Source: Acetobacter conturbans (GTDB lineage Bacteria > Pseudomonadota > Alphaproteobacteria > Acetobacterales > Acetobacteraceae). Taken from it: DNA of 64,000 nucleotides. The notes under the pieces are model-generated. The model saw only the letters and a program-made list of their open reading frames with translations. It did no database searches and was not told where the DNA came from. The position numbers and the translations under genes were made by a program. The DNA lies in NCBI RefSeq assembly GCF_011516755.1, contig NZ_WOSY01000004.1, positions 62,001-126,000 of the forward strand, given 5' to 3'. Shown here piece after piece: positions 54,353-63,929 of the stretch (positions are counted from its first letter, which is position 1; each line of letters starts with the position of its first letter).

Positions 54353-54811
54353 TCAGGACTCTTTCGCATTTTCCTGTGCGGCGGCGGAGCGGATGGCTCG
54401 CGCCATCGCCTCGACCCCATTGCCACGATTGGTGGAAAGCGCCTGCACCAACCCGAGGTCGCTGAGGAAAGAAGGATCGGTGGCAATGATCTCATCGGGC
54501 GTACGACCGGAATAGACCCGCAGGAGCAGTGCAACGAGACCCATCACGATGGCGGCGTCCGATGTGCCCGCGAAATACATCTTTCCGTCACCGTCAACCT
54601 GTGCCTCAAGCCAGACCTGACTCTGGCAACCCGGCACGCGATGAGCGTCGTCCTCCCATTCCTTGGGGAAGGGAGGCAGCTTGCGCCCCAGTTCGATGAT
54701 GTACTGGTAGCGGTCCATCCAGTCATCGAACAGGGTGAGTTCATCTCCTATGGTTTCGATCGCGTCGGCGGCCGTCTCGTCTTCAGGACGAACGAAACAG
54801 GTATTGAGCAT
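54353..54811 (-). CDS. sufE: Cysteine desulfuration protein SufE
   Basis: A 152-residue sulfur acceptor that takes persulfide from the SufS desulfurase for Fe-S cluster assembly. The active Cys lies in RVPGCQSQVWLEAQVDGDGK, preceded by DRYQYIIELGRKLPPFPKEW; GLVALLLRVYSGRTPDEI follows. These are standard SufE segments. The start shares a base with the hslU stop (TGATG), so it is cotranslated with the HslUV protease, an unusual but plausible stress-related pairing. No other suf gene is in the window. Confidence 0.93.
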   Translation of the reverse strand: MLNTCFVRPEDETAADAIETIGDELTLFDDWMDRYQYIIELGRKLPPFPKEWEDDAHRVPGCQSQVWLEAQVDGDGKMYFAGTSDAAIVMGLVALLLRVYSGRTPDEIIATDPSFLSDLGLVQALSTNRGNGVEAMARAIRSAAAQENAKES

Positions 54812-56124
54812 CAGAGAATGAACCGGCTGAGATCGCCCTGGTGGGCAAGAGGGGCGACGCGCTCCTGAACGAGGTTTGCATCGACGGTAATGGTTTCGCC
54901 CGGATGCTCGGAAGCCGTGAAGGACACTTCCTCCAGCAGTTTCTCCATGACCGTGGCGAGGCGGCGTGCACCGATATTCTCGACGCGCTCATTGACGTCT
55001 GCTGCCAGTTCGGCGAGCGCGTCGATTGCATCATCCGTGAAATGCAGGGTGACGCCTTCGGTGCCGATCAGCGAAACATACTGCTTGCATAGGGAGTGTT
55101 CCGGTTCCGTCAGGATACGACGCAGATCCTCGCGACTGAGCGGCTGCAATTCCACGCGAATGGGCAGGCGCCCCTGAAGCTCGGGCAGCAGATCGGACGG
55201 TTTGGCGAGATGGAAGGCACCGGACGCAATGAAGAGGATATGATCCGTTTTCACGAAGCCATATTTCGTTGAAACGGTGGTGCCTTCGATCAGCGGTAGC
55301 AGATCGCGCTGCACACCCTCGCGCGACACATCCGCGCCACGGAATCCTTCGGAAGACCGCGCGCAAACCTTGTCGATCTCGTCGAGGAACACGATGCCGT
55401 TGTCCTGCACATGCTGCACGGCGTCACGATTGAGCGCATCGTTATCGAGCAGCTTGTCGGCTTCCTCGCGAACGATCTGCTCGCGGGCGGCAGCGACCGT
55501 GAGGCGGCGTGTCTGCGGCGCACGGCCCATGATATTCTTCATCATGTCGCCGAAATTCATGGGACCACCCGGCATCATGCCCGGCACATCACCGCTGTTC
55601 TGGCTGGCCGGATCTGGTGTGACGGCGATCTCGATTTCCTTGTCATCAAGAGACCCGCTGCGCAGCAGTTTGCGGAAATGCGAGCGCGTGTCGGCGGATG
55701 AAGCTTCCCCTGCGAGGATCGAGACGAGGCGTTCCTCGGCGGCTTCCTCGGCGCGGGGCCGCACATCCTTGCGGCGCTGTTCACGCAGCAGGACAATGGC
55801 GTTTTCCACCAGATCGCGGATGATGCTTTCCACGTCCCGACCGACATAGCCGACCTCGGTGAATTTGGTCGCCTCGATCTTGATGAACGGAGCCTGCGCC
55901 AGCTTGGCAAGACGCCGTGCAATCTCGGTCTTGCCGCAACCGGTCGGGCCAATCATCAGGATGTTCTTCGGCACCACCTCTTCGCGCAGGCCTTCGGGCA
56001 ACTGCGCGCGACGCCAGCGGTTGCGCAGCGCGATGGCGACAGCACGTTTGGCATCCGTCTGCCCGATGACATAGCGGTCGAGTTCGGTGACGGTTTCGGC
56101 GGGGGAAAAATGGTTGATGGTCAT
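54811..56124 (-). CDS. hslU: ATP-dependent protease ATPase subunit HslU
   Basis: A 437-residue AAA+ unfoldase that feeds substrates to HslV. It has the HslU start [20 protein letters not shown], Walker [20 protein letters not shown], the pore-loop region [20 protein letters not shown], Walker [17 protein letters not shown], and the C-terminal [18 protein letters not shown]. An insertion domain lies at residues 110-225. It overlaps hslV by four bases (ATGA) and sufE by one. Confidence 0.97.
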   Translation of the reverse strand: MTINHFSPAETVTELDRYVIGQTDAKRAVAIALRNRWRRAQLPEGLREEVVPKNILMIGPTGCGKTEIARRLAKLAQAPFIKIEATKFTEVGYVGRDVESIIRDLVENAIVLLREQRRKDVRPRAEEAAEERLVSILAGEASSADTRSHFRKLLRSGSLDDKEIEIAVTPDPASQNSGDVPGMMPGGPMNFGDMMKNIMGRAPQTRRLTVAAAREQIVREEADKLLDNDALNRDAVQHVQDNGIVFLDEIDKVCARSSEGFRGADVSREGVQRDLLPLIEGTTVSTKYGFVKTDHILFIASGAFHLAKPSDLLPELQGRLPIRVELQPLSREDLRRILTEPEHSLCKQYVSLIGTEGVTLHFTDDAIDALAELAADVNERVENIGARRLATVMEKLLEEVSFTASEHPGETITVDANLVQERVAPLAHQGDLSRFIL

Positions 56125-56717
56125 GACTGCGCGGCCTTTCCGTCTTCTGCGGTCAGGGTTTCGAGCGTGACCGAGTGGTTGGTATAAACGCAGATGTCTC
56201 CCGCGATACGCATCGCGCGCTTGGCGATTTCGCTGGCGGTCAGTCCTTCAATGGGCAGAAGGGCGCGGGCTGCGGAAAGTGCGTAATTGCCGCCCGAGCC
56301 GATGGCGATGATCCCATCTTCCGGCGACAGAACATCGCCGTTACCCGTGACCGTGTAGGAGCCTTCCCGGTCAGCCACGATCAGCATGGCCTCGAGACGA
56401 CGCAGATAGCGGTCCGTGCGCCAGTCCTTCGCCAGTTCGACACAGGCGCGCTCAAGCTGGTTGGGGAACCGGTCGAGTTTGGCTTCCAGCCGTTCTAGGA
56501 GCGTAAAAGCATCCGCTGTCGCGCCAGCAAACCCGGCGAGGATCTGCTTTTTCGGACCAATGCGGCGGACCTTGCGGGCATTGCCCTTGATGACGGTCTG
56601 GCCGAGCGTCACCTGTCCGTCACCGGCCATGGCGACCTCTCCATCGCGCCGGACACAGAGGATGGTGGTGCCATGCCAGCCGACGGGATCGTGGGGCGAA
56701 GTCTGATGTGTGTTCAT
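56121..56717 (-). CDS. hslV: ATP-dependent protease proteolytic subunit HslV with propeptide
   Basis: A 198-residue proteasome-type peptidase. The N-terminal nucleophile is Thr17 of [20 protein letters not shown]. No start codon lies directly before it, so a 16-residue propeptide must be removed at Gly16, unlike E. coli where Thr follows Met. Then come the catalytic-site segments [20 protein letters not shown] and [20 protein letters not shown], with [15 protein letters not shown]. It acts in the cytoplasm with HslU, whose gene overlaps its end. Confidence 0.96.
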   Translation of the reverse strand: MNTHQTSPHDPVGWHGTTILCVRRDGEVAMAGDGQVTLGQTVIKGNARKVRRIGPKKQILAGFAGATADAFTLLERLEAKLDRFPNQLERACVELAKDWRTDRYLRRLEAMLIVADREGSYTVTGNGDVLSPEDGIIAIGSGGNYALSAARALLPIEGLTASEIAKRAMRIAGDICVYTNHSVTLETLTAEDGKAAQS

Positions 56718-56797
56718 GGTTCACAGAGATAGGCTTTTTGGGAGCGATCTCAAGAGGGGAGCGAATGGCCTCGGCCGGGATGTGGATATCCCCCTTC

Positions 56798-57301
56798 TCA
56801 CACGGCGGCCTGCACCATTTCCAGTGCGTGCAATACAGCCTGAGCCCGGACGGATGTGCGGTTTCCCGTAAAGACGCGCTCTTGCGTGAGAGCCTGCCGC
56901 CCCCGGCGTTGTACCCCGAACCAGACGAGACCGACCGGTTTTGTGGCGCTCCCACCGTCCGGTCCCGCAATGCCGGTCAGGGAGACGGCGATATCGGCTT
57001 CCCGAGCGTGAGCCAGCGCGCCCTCCACCATGGCCTGCGCCACCTGTTCGCTGACAGCGCCCCACCGAGGGAAGAAGTCTGCCGGCACCCCGAGGCAGGT
57101 CTGTTTCATCGAGTTGGAATAGGTGACGAAGCCACCTGCAACGGCTGAGGAGGAGCCGGGATGATGCGTCAGGGCACCCGCAACCAACCCCCCTGTGCAG
57201 CTTTCTGCCGTGACGACCATCAGCTCTGCCGTTTTCAGGACATCAAGAACAGTTCGGGCTTTTGAGAGCACAGGATCAGGCAGGACATCCGTCATCATCA
57301 C
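56798..57301 (-). CDS. pncC: Nicotinamide-nucleotide amidohydrolase (CinA C-terminal domain)
   Basis: A 167-residue stand-alone CinA C-terminal domain. Related enzymes deamidate nicotinamide mononucleotide to nicotinate mononucleotide in NAD recycling. Motifs are LMVVTAESCTGGLVAGALT near residue 30, GGFVTYSNSMKQTCLGVP, AVSLTGIAGPDGGSATKPVG and RAQAVLHALEMV. The N-terminal molybdopterin-like half of full CinA is absent, as in E. coli PncC. The start could be any of the first three ATG codons. It lies between trpS and hslV on the same strand. Confidence 0.9.
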   Translation of the reverse strand: MMMTDVLPDPVLSKARTVLDVLKTAELMVVTAESCTGGLVAGALTHHPGSSSAVAGGFVTYSNSMKQTCLGVPADFFPRWGAVSEQVAQAMVEGALAHAREADIAVSLTGIAGPDGGSATKPVGLVWFGVQRRGRQALTQERVFTGNRTSVRAQAVLHALEMVQAAV

Positions 57302-57332
57302 GTCTCCCCGGCAGGAAATCTCCGGCTGAATC

Positions 57333-58328
57333 TTATTTCAGAAAACCGACAAGGCGTTCAACTTCACTCACGATCGGATCCGCAATCGCGGATGCACGCA
57401 CTGCGCCGTCGCGCAGCACGCTTTCGAGGTGCGGCACATCTTCGAGCAGACGCCTGGTTTCCTGCGCGATGGGCTCGATATGGGCCACCATCACGTCGGT
57501 CAGCGCCTGCTTGAACGGGCCGAATCCCTCGCCGCCATGCTGTGTCAGAACCTGTTCCGGTGTGAGACCGGCCAGGACGGCATAGAGGCCGACGAGGTTG
57601 CGGGCTTCCGGTCGTTCTTCCAGTCCCTCAAGGGAAGAGGGCAGGGGTTCCGCATCCGTCTTGGCCCGACGGATCTTGAGTGAGATTGTGTCGGCATCGT
57701 CCGTCATATCGATGCGACTCTGTGCCGACGCATCCGATTTGGACATTTTCTTGGAGCCATCGCGCAGGCTCATCACACGTGCCGCCTGCGGGGGCACGAA
57801 CGCCTCGATTTCGGTGAAGAACTCGACCCCGTAATCGTGGTTGAATTTCTTGGCGATGTCGTTGGCGAGTTCGATATGCTGGCGCTGGTCGTCACCCACC
57901 GGCACGCGGACCGCCTTGTAAGCCAGAATGTCGGCCGCCATCAGGTTTGGATAGACATAAAGACCCGCTGAGTGATTTTCGCGGTCCTTTCCGGCCTTGT
58001 CCTTGAACTGGGTCATGCGGTTCAGCCAGCCGAGCCGTGAGACGCAGTTGAAGATCCAGCCCAGTCGGGTGTGGGCGCTGACAGCGGACTGGTTGAACAG
58101 GATGTGCTTCGCCGGGTCGATGCCGGAGGCGAGAAGTACGGCGGTCTGCTGGCGGGTCTGTTCTCTCAGGTCGGCAGGGTTCTGCCACACGGTGAGCGCG
58201 TGCAGATCGACCAGGCAGAAAATGCACTCATGATCCGCCTGCAAGGCCACCCAGTTACGGATTGCCCCGAGATAATTACCAAGATGAGGGATACCGGTCG
58301 GCTGAATGCCTGAAAATACGCGTGTCAT
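57333..58328 (-). CDS. trpS: Tryptophanyl-tRNA synthetase
   Basis: A 331-residue class I aminoacyl-tRNA synthetase. The HIGH-type motif is PTGIPHLGNYLGAIRNWVAL near residue 10, and the KMSKS loop is SKKMSKSDASAQSRIDM near 195. YVYPNLMAADILAYKAVRVP and VGDDQRQHIELANDIAKKFN form the tryptophan and adenylate site. Length is normal. The gene follows the same direction as pncC, with about 30 bases between them. Confidence 0.97.
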   Translation of the reverse strand: MTRVFSGIQPTGIPHLGNYLGAIRNWVALQADHECIFCLVDLHALTVWQNPADLREQTRQQTAVLLASGIDPAKHILFNQSAVSAHTRLGWIFNCVSRLGWLNRMTQFKDKAGKDRENHSAGLYVYPNLMAADILAYKAVRVPVGDDQRQHIELANDIAKKFNHDYGVEFFTEIEAFVPPQAARVMSLRDGSKKMSKSDASAQSRIDMTDDADTISLKIRRAKTDAEPLPSSLEGLEERPEARNLVGLYAVLAGLTPEQVLTQHGGEGFGPFKQALTDVMVAHIEPIAQETRRLLEDVPHLESVLRDGAVRASAIADPIVSEVERLVGFLK

Positions 58329-58369
58329 GCCTGCTTTCTCTGTTTCTTGATGCGGTCGGTCAAGTCGTC

Positions 58370-58825
58370 TTATGGGAGAGGATGCTGCTGGTCGAGTTTA
58401 TCGCGCATGACGGCCACGTCGCCGGCGGAAATCCGGTGTGCTCTGGCGGTTGCGATCTCCTGGGGGCTGATCCGGGGGGAAGGTTGTGTCCCGCCTCGTT
58501 CGGACAGCCACGAGAGGATATCGGCCACCTCCTGATCGGTCAGATAACGGAAGGGCGGCATTTCAGCCTGATAACGCTGCCCGTTCGCCTTGATGGGGCC
58601 GCTGACGCCGTTCATGAGGACTGCAGCCAGATAGGTGCGTCCTTCCGCCGTGCTGGCGATACGGTCGATCCTGCCGGTGAGTGGCGGCACGGCCCCTGCC
58701 ATCCCGTCTCCGCCATGATGGCAGATGCCACAATTGGAACCGTAGAGAAGATGCGGGCTTTTATGTTTGGAGCAGCCTGTGGCGAGGAGCAGAACCGCAG
58801 CGAGCGGGATCAATTTTTTGCGCAT
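58370..58825 (-). CDS. Lipoprotein c-type cytochrome
   Basis: A 151-residue monohaem cytochrome c. The signal sequence MRKKLIPLAAVLLLATGCSK contains a lipobox (LLATGC), so it should be lipid-anchored on the periplasmic side. The haem site is YGSNCGICHHGGDGMAG, and the distal Met ligand is probably in AEMPPFRYLTDQEVADILSW. The fold is that of class I cytochromes c. The electron partner is unknown because no dehydrogenase or oxidase gene is adjacent; in acetic acid bacteria many membrane dehydrogenases use such subunits. It lies upstream of trpS in the same direction with 41 bases between. Confidence 0.9.
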   Translation of the reverse strand: MRKKLIPLAAVLLLATGCSKHKSPHLLYGSNCGICHHGGDGMAGAVPPLTGRIDRIASTAEGRTYLAAVLMNGVSGPIKANGQRYQAEMPPFRYLTDQEVADILSWLSERGGTQPSPRISPQEIATARAHRISAGDVAVMRDKLDQQHPLP

Positions 58826-58950
58826 GGCGGAATGTCAGTAAAAACTCTCTGAATGGGTGGATGTTGGACTATACATAACGCTGTTAACGTTACCGTCCGT
58901 TACGGATACCCCCTAGGGCTTGCTGTGGCGGGTTATACTGCAAAAGGACC

Positions 58951-59238
58951 ATGTCAGTGGCGATTTTCGCTCGATGCAAAAAACCTTTCCTCCTGGCGGC
59001 GGCTACCCTCGGCCTGTTCACCCTCACTCTTACGTCGTCACCCGCTTCCGCAGCGACCCGCGCACAGCAGACGGCCGCCTGTAAGGGAGACGCACTGAAG
59101 CTGTGCACATTCTCCATCCCGAATGAGAAAAAGATTGCTGCGTGCCTTCAGTCAAAGCGGGACCAGCTTAGCCCTGCCTGCAAGGCCATGTTTCCAGACC
59201 CGGCGGCAAGGAAGAAAAGCATAAAGAAGAAAGCCTGA
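58951..59238 (+). CDS. Cysteine-rich repeat secreted protein
   Basis: A 95-residue exported protein. A signal peptide (MSVAIFARCKKPFLLAAATL) ends near ASAATR. The mature part holds a four-cysteine unit: AACKGDALKLCTFSIPNEKK with Cys spacing 7, then AACLQSKRDQLSPACKAMF, like the cysteine-rich repeat of eukaryotic Golgi apparatus protein 1 found in several bacterial secretory proteins. The tail is basic (ARKKSIKKKA). Disulphides should form in the periplasm. The function is not known. It faces the FKBP gene across a strong bidirectional terminator. Confidence 0.85.
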   Translation: MSVAIFARCKKPFLLAAATLGLFTLTLTSSPASAATRAQQTAACKGDALKLCTFSIPNEKKIAACLQSKRDQLSPACKAMFPDPAARKKSIKKKA

Positions 59239-59270
59239 AAAAATCAGACTGGGCTGGACAGAAGCCAGAA

Positions 59271-59296
59271 AAAAGGCCGGGGAGCCCCGGCCTTTT
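59271..59296. terminator. Bidirectional rho-independent terminator
   Basis: AAAAGGCCGGGG and CCCCGGCCTTTT are reverse complements around AG, giving an 11-bp GC-rich stem with A-run and T-run flanks. It separates the convergent secreted-protein and FKBP genes. Confidence 0.9.
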
Positions 59297-59311
59297 CGAC
59301 AGATCTTATTC

Positions 59312-59797
59312 TTAGTGCTCGACGCCCAGGAGCTGGATCTTGAAGATCAGCGGACTGTTGGAAGGGATGATACCCATTTCCCTGCTGCCATAACCCAGCT
59401 TGGCGGGGACATAGAGCGTCCATGTATCGCCGACATGCATCATTGGCAGGGCTTCCATCCACCCCGGCACGAGCCCGTCAAGCGGCATGCGCATGTAAGC
59501 GCCCTGACCATGCTGGTCCGAGCTGTCAAAGATCGAGCCATCCGGCAGGCGGCCCTCATAAATGATCATCATGTTGTCACCCTTGCGGGGTGACGGACCA
59601 TCCTTCGGGCCAGAAGTGAGAACCTTGTAGGCAAGTCCGTCCGGCAGAACTTTTACGCCCGGCTCGGCGATTTCCTTCTTCATGATTTCTTCTGGCGTCG
59701 GCTCCGGGTCGTCGTGACCGCAACCGGCGATCGGAAGGCAGAGCAGGCCGCCCAGAAGCAGGCCGGAAAGACGAATAGAAGTCAGTGAAGAACGCAC
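59312..59797 (-). CDS. FKBP-type peptidyl-prolyl cis-trans isomerase, lipoprotein
   Basis: A 161-residue periplasmic folding helper. The N-terminus has a lipoprotein signal with LPIAGCGHDD, so Cys is probably lipidated. The FKBP domain follows: VLTSGPKDGPSPRKGDNMMI, YEGRLPDGSIFDSSDQHG, LPDGL-like MPLDGLVPGWMEALPMMHVGD, and WTLYVPAKLGYGSREMGIIP. Essential FKBP residues (Tyr, Asp, Phe, Ile and Gly of this signature) are present. It follows argG on the same strand with about 60 bases between. Confidence 0.93.
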   Translation of the reverse strand: MRSSLTSIRLSGLLLGGLLCLPIAGCGHDDPEPTPEEIMKKEIAEPGVKVLPDGLAYKVLTSGPKDGPSPRKGDNMMIIYEGRLPDGSIFDSSDQHGQGAYMRMPLDGLVPGWMEALPMMHVGDTWTLYVPAKLGYGSREMGIIPSNSPLIFKIQLLGVEH

Positions 59798-59856
59798 AGT
59801 AAACCCCTCGGAAACCGTTGCTGATTGCTGTCGCCCGGACTGGACACGAAGGCGCG

Positions 59857-61098
59857 TCAGAGCGCCCCTCCGCGACGTCCGATCTGTCCGCCGAGCCGCA
59901 GCCGCAGCGCATTGAGCTTGATGAAGCCCTGAGCATCCTGCTGGTTGTAGGCGCCCTCATCGTCCTCGAAGGTGACGACCCGGGTGTCATACAGGCTGTT
60001 CGGGCTCTCGCGTCCGACGCAGATCACGTTGCCTTTGTAGAGCTTCAGCCGCACGCGACCGCTGACGGAGTGCTGGGACGCGTCGATCAGGGCCTGAAGC
60101 ATCCGGCGCTCGGGCGAGAACCAGAAGCCGTTATAAAGGATCTCCGCGTATTTCGGCATCAGGCTGTCCTTGAGGTGCATGGCCTCGCGGTCGAGCGTGA
60201 TGGACTCAATGCTGCGATGAGCGGTCAGTAGGATCGTGCCGCCCGGCGTTTCGTAGATGCCGCGCGACTTCATGCCGACAAAACGGTTCTCGACGAGGTC
60301 GAGACGGCCGATACCGTTGGTTTTGCCGAGTTCATTCAGCTTGGTCAGCAAAGTCGCTGGCGACATGGCTTCGCCGTTGATCGCGACGGGATCCCCTGAG
60401 ACGAAATCAATGGTGATTTCAGTCGCGACATCCGGTGCATCTTCAGGAGCAATCGTCCGCTGGAAGACGATTTCTTCCGGACCAACGGCGGGATCTTCGA
60501 GGATCTTGCCTTCAGAGGACGAGTGCAGAAGATTCGCATCGACGGAGAAGGGCGCTTCACCACGTTTGTCGCGGGTCACCGGAATCTGGTGCTCTTCCGC
60601 GAAAGCCAGCAGACGGGTGCGGGACGTCAGATCCCACTCGCGCCAGGGAGCGATCACCTGAATGTCCGGCTTCAGTGCATAATAGGCCAGCTCGAAGCGG
60701 ACCTGATCGTTGCCCTTGCCGGTCGCGCCATGCGCCACGGCATCCGCCCCGACCTGTTCGGCGATCTCGATCTGGCGCTGAGCGATCAGCGGACGCGCAA
60801 TGGACGTGCCAAGGAGGTACTGGCCCTCGTATAGCGTGTTCGCGCGGAACATCGGGAACACGAAATCCTTCACGAAGGTCTCGCGCAGATCCTCGACGAA
60901 GATTTCCTTCACGCCGAACATCTCGGCTTTCTTGCGGGCGGGTTCCAGTTCCTCGCCCTGACCAAGATCGGCGGTGAAGGTCACGACCTCGCAACCATAC
61001 GTGGTCTGGAGCCACCGCAGGATGACTGAGGTATCGAGGCCGCCTGAATAGGCCAGAACGACCTTTTTGATGCGTCGGTTGGCGTCGGCCGGGGCCAT
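59857..61098 (-). CDS. argG: Argininosuccinate synthase
   Basis: A 413-residue enzyme that ligates citrulline and aspartate with ATP, the penultimate step of arginine synthesis. The ATP-binding P-loop is [20 protein letters not shown] at residue 15, and citrulline/aspartate sites appear in [20 protein letters not shown] and the [20 protein letters not shown] tail. The start at 61098 ([10 protein letters not shown]) follows GGAGAGAATTGAC; an upstream in-frame start gives 23 extra residues without ribosome site. It links to urea-related metabolism only loosely. Confidence 0.97.
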   Translation of the reverse strand: MAPADANRRIKKVVLAYSGGLDTSVILRWLQTTYGCEVVTFTADLGQGEELEPARKKAEMFGVKEIFVEDLRETFVKDFVFPMFRANTLYEGQYLLGTSIARPLIAQRQIEIAEQVGADAVAHGATGKGNDQVRFELAYYALKPDIQVIAPWREWDLTSRTRLLAFAEEHQIPVTRDKRGEAPFSVDANLLHSSSEGKILEDPAVGPEEIVFQRTIAPEDAPDVATEITIDFVSGDPVAINGEAMSPATLLTKLNELGKTNGIGRLDLVENRFVGMKSRGIYETPGGTILLTAHRSIESITLDREAMHLKDSLMPKYAEILYNGFWFSPERRMLQALIDASQHSVSGRVRLKLYKGNVICVGRESPNSLYDTRVVTFEDDEGAYNQQDAQGFIKLNALRLRLGGQIGRRGGAL

Positions 61099-61238
61099 GT
61101 CAATTCTCTCCGGTATCTGCGGTGGTCCTGAATTGTGAAGAATACGGACAGAGTCCGCGCAGTTCAACGGCGCTCAGTAGCATCCACGTTTTGGTTGCAC
61201 TAGCCCCAAGGCAAAAACACACTCCTGAATGCTCAGGT

Positions 61239-63092
61239 TTATTCTCCGACCGCCGCGCCACCCGGATGACGCCGGTCAACACCGCCGAACAGAATGCTGC
61301 GCTCGGCACGGGACGGCGCGAGCGCACCGGTGACGATGCCTTCCGGTATGCCCCACGCTGCATGTTCGTGCAGCACATAACCTTGCTGCGCCAGCGTTTT
61401 CGCGACGGTGGCATCCACGGCGCCAGCTTCGATCTCGACTGTTGAAGGCTCCCACTGCTCATGGATGCGCGGCAGATCAATGGCCTGCTGAATATTGAGG
61501 TGATAATCGATCACCCCGGTGAGGACCGACAGAACAATGGTGGGAATGCGCGAACCGCCGGGGCTGCCGATCACCATGACCGTATTGCCGTCTTTCGAGA
61601 CGATGGTGGGTGCCATGGATGAGAGAGGAGTCTTGCCGGGCTGTACCGCATTCGCCTGACTCCCAACGATTCCGAACATGTTGGGCACACCCGGCTTGGC
61701 CGAAAAATCATCCATCTCGTCATTGAGGAAAAAGCCCGTCCCCGGAGCCATCACCCGCGCACCAAACCAGCCATTGAGGGTGTAGGTCGTCGAGACAGCG
61801 AACCCGGACGAATCCATGATGGAATATTGTGTCGTTTCAGGTTTTTCGCCTGTCCTGGAAAGGGTCGGCAGAGAGGCCGGTTTCCGTGGAACGGGTGTCC
61901 CCGCCGTAAGATCATCCGAACTGAGCGCCCCTGAAGCAGGCAGCGCGGCACGGATCTGCACAGCGTAGGCAGGGTCGAGCAGATGGTCGATCGGATTGGT
62001 GACGAACGCAGGATCCCCGAGGTCTCGCCTGTCTGAATAGGCGTGGCGCATGGCCTCGATTTCCTGCCGGAGCGGCGTGGCGGTATGCAATCCTTCCGCA
62101 CCAAGATCATAGCCGGACAGGATCATCAGCATTTCGCACAGAGCGATGCCGCCGCCACTGGGAGGAGGAGCCGTGTCGATCCGATATCCGCGATAGGAAC
62201 AGGCGAGGGGAGGAAGAACGCGCGGTCTGTAGCGCTCGAAATCCGCCATTTGCAGGATGCCGCCATGCTCTCGGCTGGCATCGACCACTTTACGGGCAAT
62301 TTCCCCCCGGTAGAAAACATCCGGTCCATGCTGTGCGATTTTGGACAGCGTGTCGGCCAGATCTTTCTGGGTCAGCCGGTCACCCGGTTGAAGTGACTGT
62401 CCATCCGGTCGGAGGAAGATTTTCTTAAGAATGGGATCTGCGCGGAACTCGGCTTCAAAGGGACGCAGGAGAGCAACGTCTCCCTCTTCCACGACGAATC
62501 CCTCGCGTGCCAGACGGATGGCGGGCGACAGCAACTGTTGCCGGGTCAGACGTCCCCACCGCTCACGGACAAGTTCCAGTCCAGCCGGCGTGCCAGGAAT
62601 GCCGACCGCTTTCCAGCCAGCGGTGGAAAGAGAGGGAATGACGTTACCCTGCGCATCCTGAAACATCGTTGCCGTAGATGCGAGGGGAGCTTTTTCGCGG
62701 AAGTCGAGGAACACAGCCTGCTGATGCGGAGGACGCAGCACCATGAAACCGCCGCCGCCAATATTTCCCGCAGCGGGGTAAACGACCGCGAGTGCATATC
62801 CGACAGCGACCGCTGCGTCGGCTGCATTGCCACCATCCGCCAGAATTTTTGCACCGACTTCGGAAGCAAGATGCTGTGCGGAGACAACCATCCCGTGACG
62901 ACCCCGCACGGGAGCAAGGGGGGAGGCTGCCCCGCCCGTGGCGGCATTATAAGCGAGCGGGTCCGGCACACCGACAACCGCTTCCGGACCTCGGGCCTGT
63001 AACGGCCCGGAAACCACCAGAAATGTAAAAGCGCACGTGACAGTCGAGACGGCCCGAAGGGAAGGCCACAGGATTTTCTTCCGTCCGGTCAT
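61239..63092 (-). CDS. ggt: Gamma-glutamyltransferase
   Basis: A 617-residue periplasmic N-terminal nucleophile hydrolase that cleaves glutathione and other gamma-glutamyl peptides. A signal peptide (MTGRKKILWPSLRAVSTVTC) leads into the large subunit: GMVVSAQHLASEVGAKILAD and YPAAGNIGGGGFMVLRPPHQ. The processing-site Thr starts the small subunit at ETTQYSIMDSSGFAVSTTYT, and GSPGGSRIPTIVLSVLTGVI lies in the glutamate site. The start at 63092 has AGGA six bases before it; a GTG at 63107 lacks one. The mature form should be an exported heterodimer. It precedes argG on the same strand with a 140-base gap. Confidence 0.95.
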   Translation of the reverse strand: MTGRKKILWPSLRAVSTVTCAFTFLVVSGPLQARGPEAVVGVPDPLAYNAATGGAASPLAPVRGRHGMVVSAQHLASEVGAKILADGGNAADAAVAVGYALAVVYPAAGNIGGGGFMVLRPPHQQAVFLDFREKAPLASTATMFQDAQGNVIPSLSTAGWKAVGIPGTPAGLELVRERWGRLTRQQLLSPAIRLAREGFVVEEGDVALLRPFEAEFRADPILKKIFLRPDGQSLQPGDRLTQKDLADTLSKIAQHGPDVFYRGEIARKVVDASREHGGILQMADFERYRPRVLPPLACSYRGYRIDTAPPPSGGGIALCEMLMILSGYDLGAEGLHTATPLRQEIEAMRHAYSDRRDLGDPAFVTNPIDHLLDPAYAVQIRAALPASGALSSDDLTAGTPVPRKPASLPTLSRTGEKPETTQYSIMDSSGFAVSTTYTLNGWFGARVMAPGTGFFLNDEMDDFSAKPGVPNMFGIVGSQANAVQPGKTPLSSMAPTIVSKDGNTVMVIGSPGGSRIPTIVLSVLTGVIDYHLNIQQAIDLPRIHEQWEPSTVEIEAGAVDATVAKTLAQQGYVLHEHAAWGIPEGIVTGALAPSRAERSILFGGVDRRHPGGAAVGE

Positions 63093-63125
63093 CTCGTGTC
63101 CTGTCACAGCGTTGGGTGGTCGCTC

Positions 63126-63929
63126 TTATGCGCCATAAGGCGGCCGGGTGTAGCCTTTCGGGGAAAGGGTGAAGATCTCATACCCGTCTTCCGTGACGCC
63201 GAGCATATGCTCGAACTGGGCTGTCAGGGAGCGGTCACGTGTGACAGCTGTCCATCCATCATCAAGGATTTTCACATCCGGCTTGCCGATGTTGATCATC
63301 GGTTCGATGGTGAAAACCATCCCTGCCTGCAACTTCATGCCTTCACCCGGCTCGCCGTAATGAAGAATATGCGGTTCAGCGTGGAAGGTGCGACCGATAC
63401 CGTGGCCGCAGAAATCACGCACCACCGAGAAGCGCTGCTTTTCCGCCAGAGTCTGGATGGCGTGTCCGATGTCACCGAGCGTAGCACCGGGACGGACCTG
63501 TTCGATGCCGGCCATCATGCAGTCATAGGTCACATCGATCAGCTTTTCGGCCTTGATAGGGGCCTTTCCCGCGATGTACATGCGGCTCGTATCGCCGAAC
63601 CAGCCATCGAGAATGCAGGTGACGTCGATGTTCAGGATGTCACCATCCAACAGTACCCGTTCTCCCGGAATGCCGTGACAGACAACGTGGTTGATCGAAA
63701 TACAGCTGGACTTCGGATAACCCTTGTAGCCGAGGGTCGCCGGAGTGGCATTGTTCCTGAGAGTAAACTCATGAATGATCGTGTCGAGCTCACCGGTCGT
63801 GACGCCGGGACGCACATGGTCGGTGATCATATCGAGTGTTTCGGCAGCCAGTTTGCCTGCCGCACGGAGACCCTGAAAGTCTGCTTCCGAGTGCAGAACG
63901 ATCCCGTGCCGTGCTGATTTACCCTCCAT
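63126..63929 (-). CDS. map: Methionine aminopeptidase, type I
   Basis: A 267-residue metallopeptidase that removes the initiator Met from new proteins. Five metal ligands are visible: Asp in GDILNIDVTCILDGWFGDTS (two Asp), His in GHGIGRTFHAEPHIL, and Glu in VFTIEPMINIG and the late Glu of AQFEHMLGV. SINHVVCHGIPGERVLLDGD is typical of type I. GGGGAGATA precedes the ATG closely. The gene begins just inside the right edge; ggt follows it by 33 bases. Nothing unusual is seen. Confidence 0.97.
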   Translation of the reverse strand: MEGKSARHGIVLHSEADFQGLRAAGKLAAETLDMITDHVRPGVTTGELDTIIHEFTLRNNATPATLGYKGYPKSSCISINHVVCHGIPGERVLLDGDILNIDVTCILDGWFGDTSRMYIAGKAPIKAEKLIDVTYDCMMAGIEQVRPGATLGDIGHAIQTLAEKQRFSVVRDFCGHGIGRTFHAEPHILHYGEPGEGMKLQAGMVFTIEPMINIGKPDVKILDDGWTAVTRDRSLTAQFEHMLGVTEDGYEIFTLSPKGYTRPPYGA

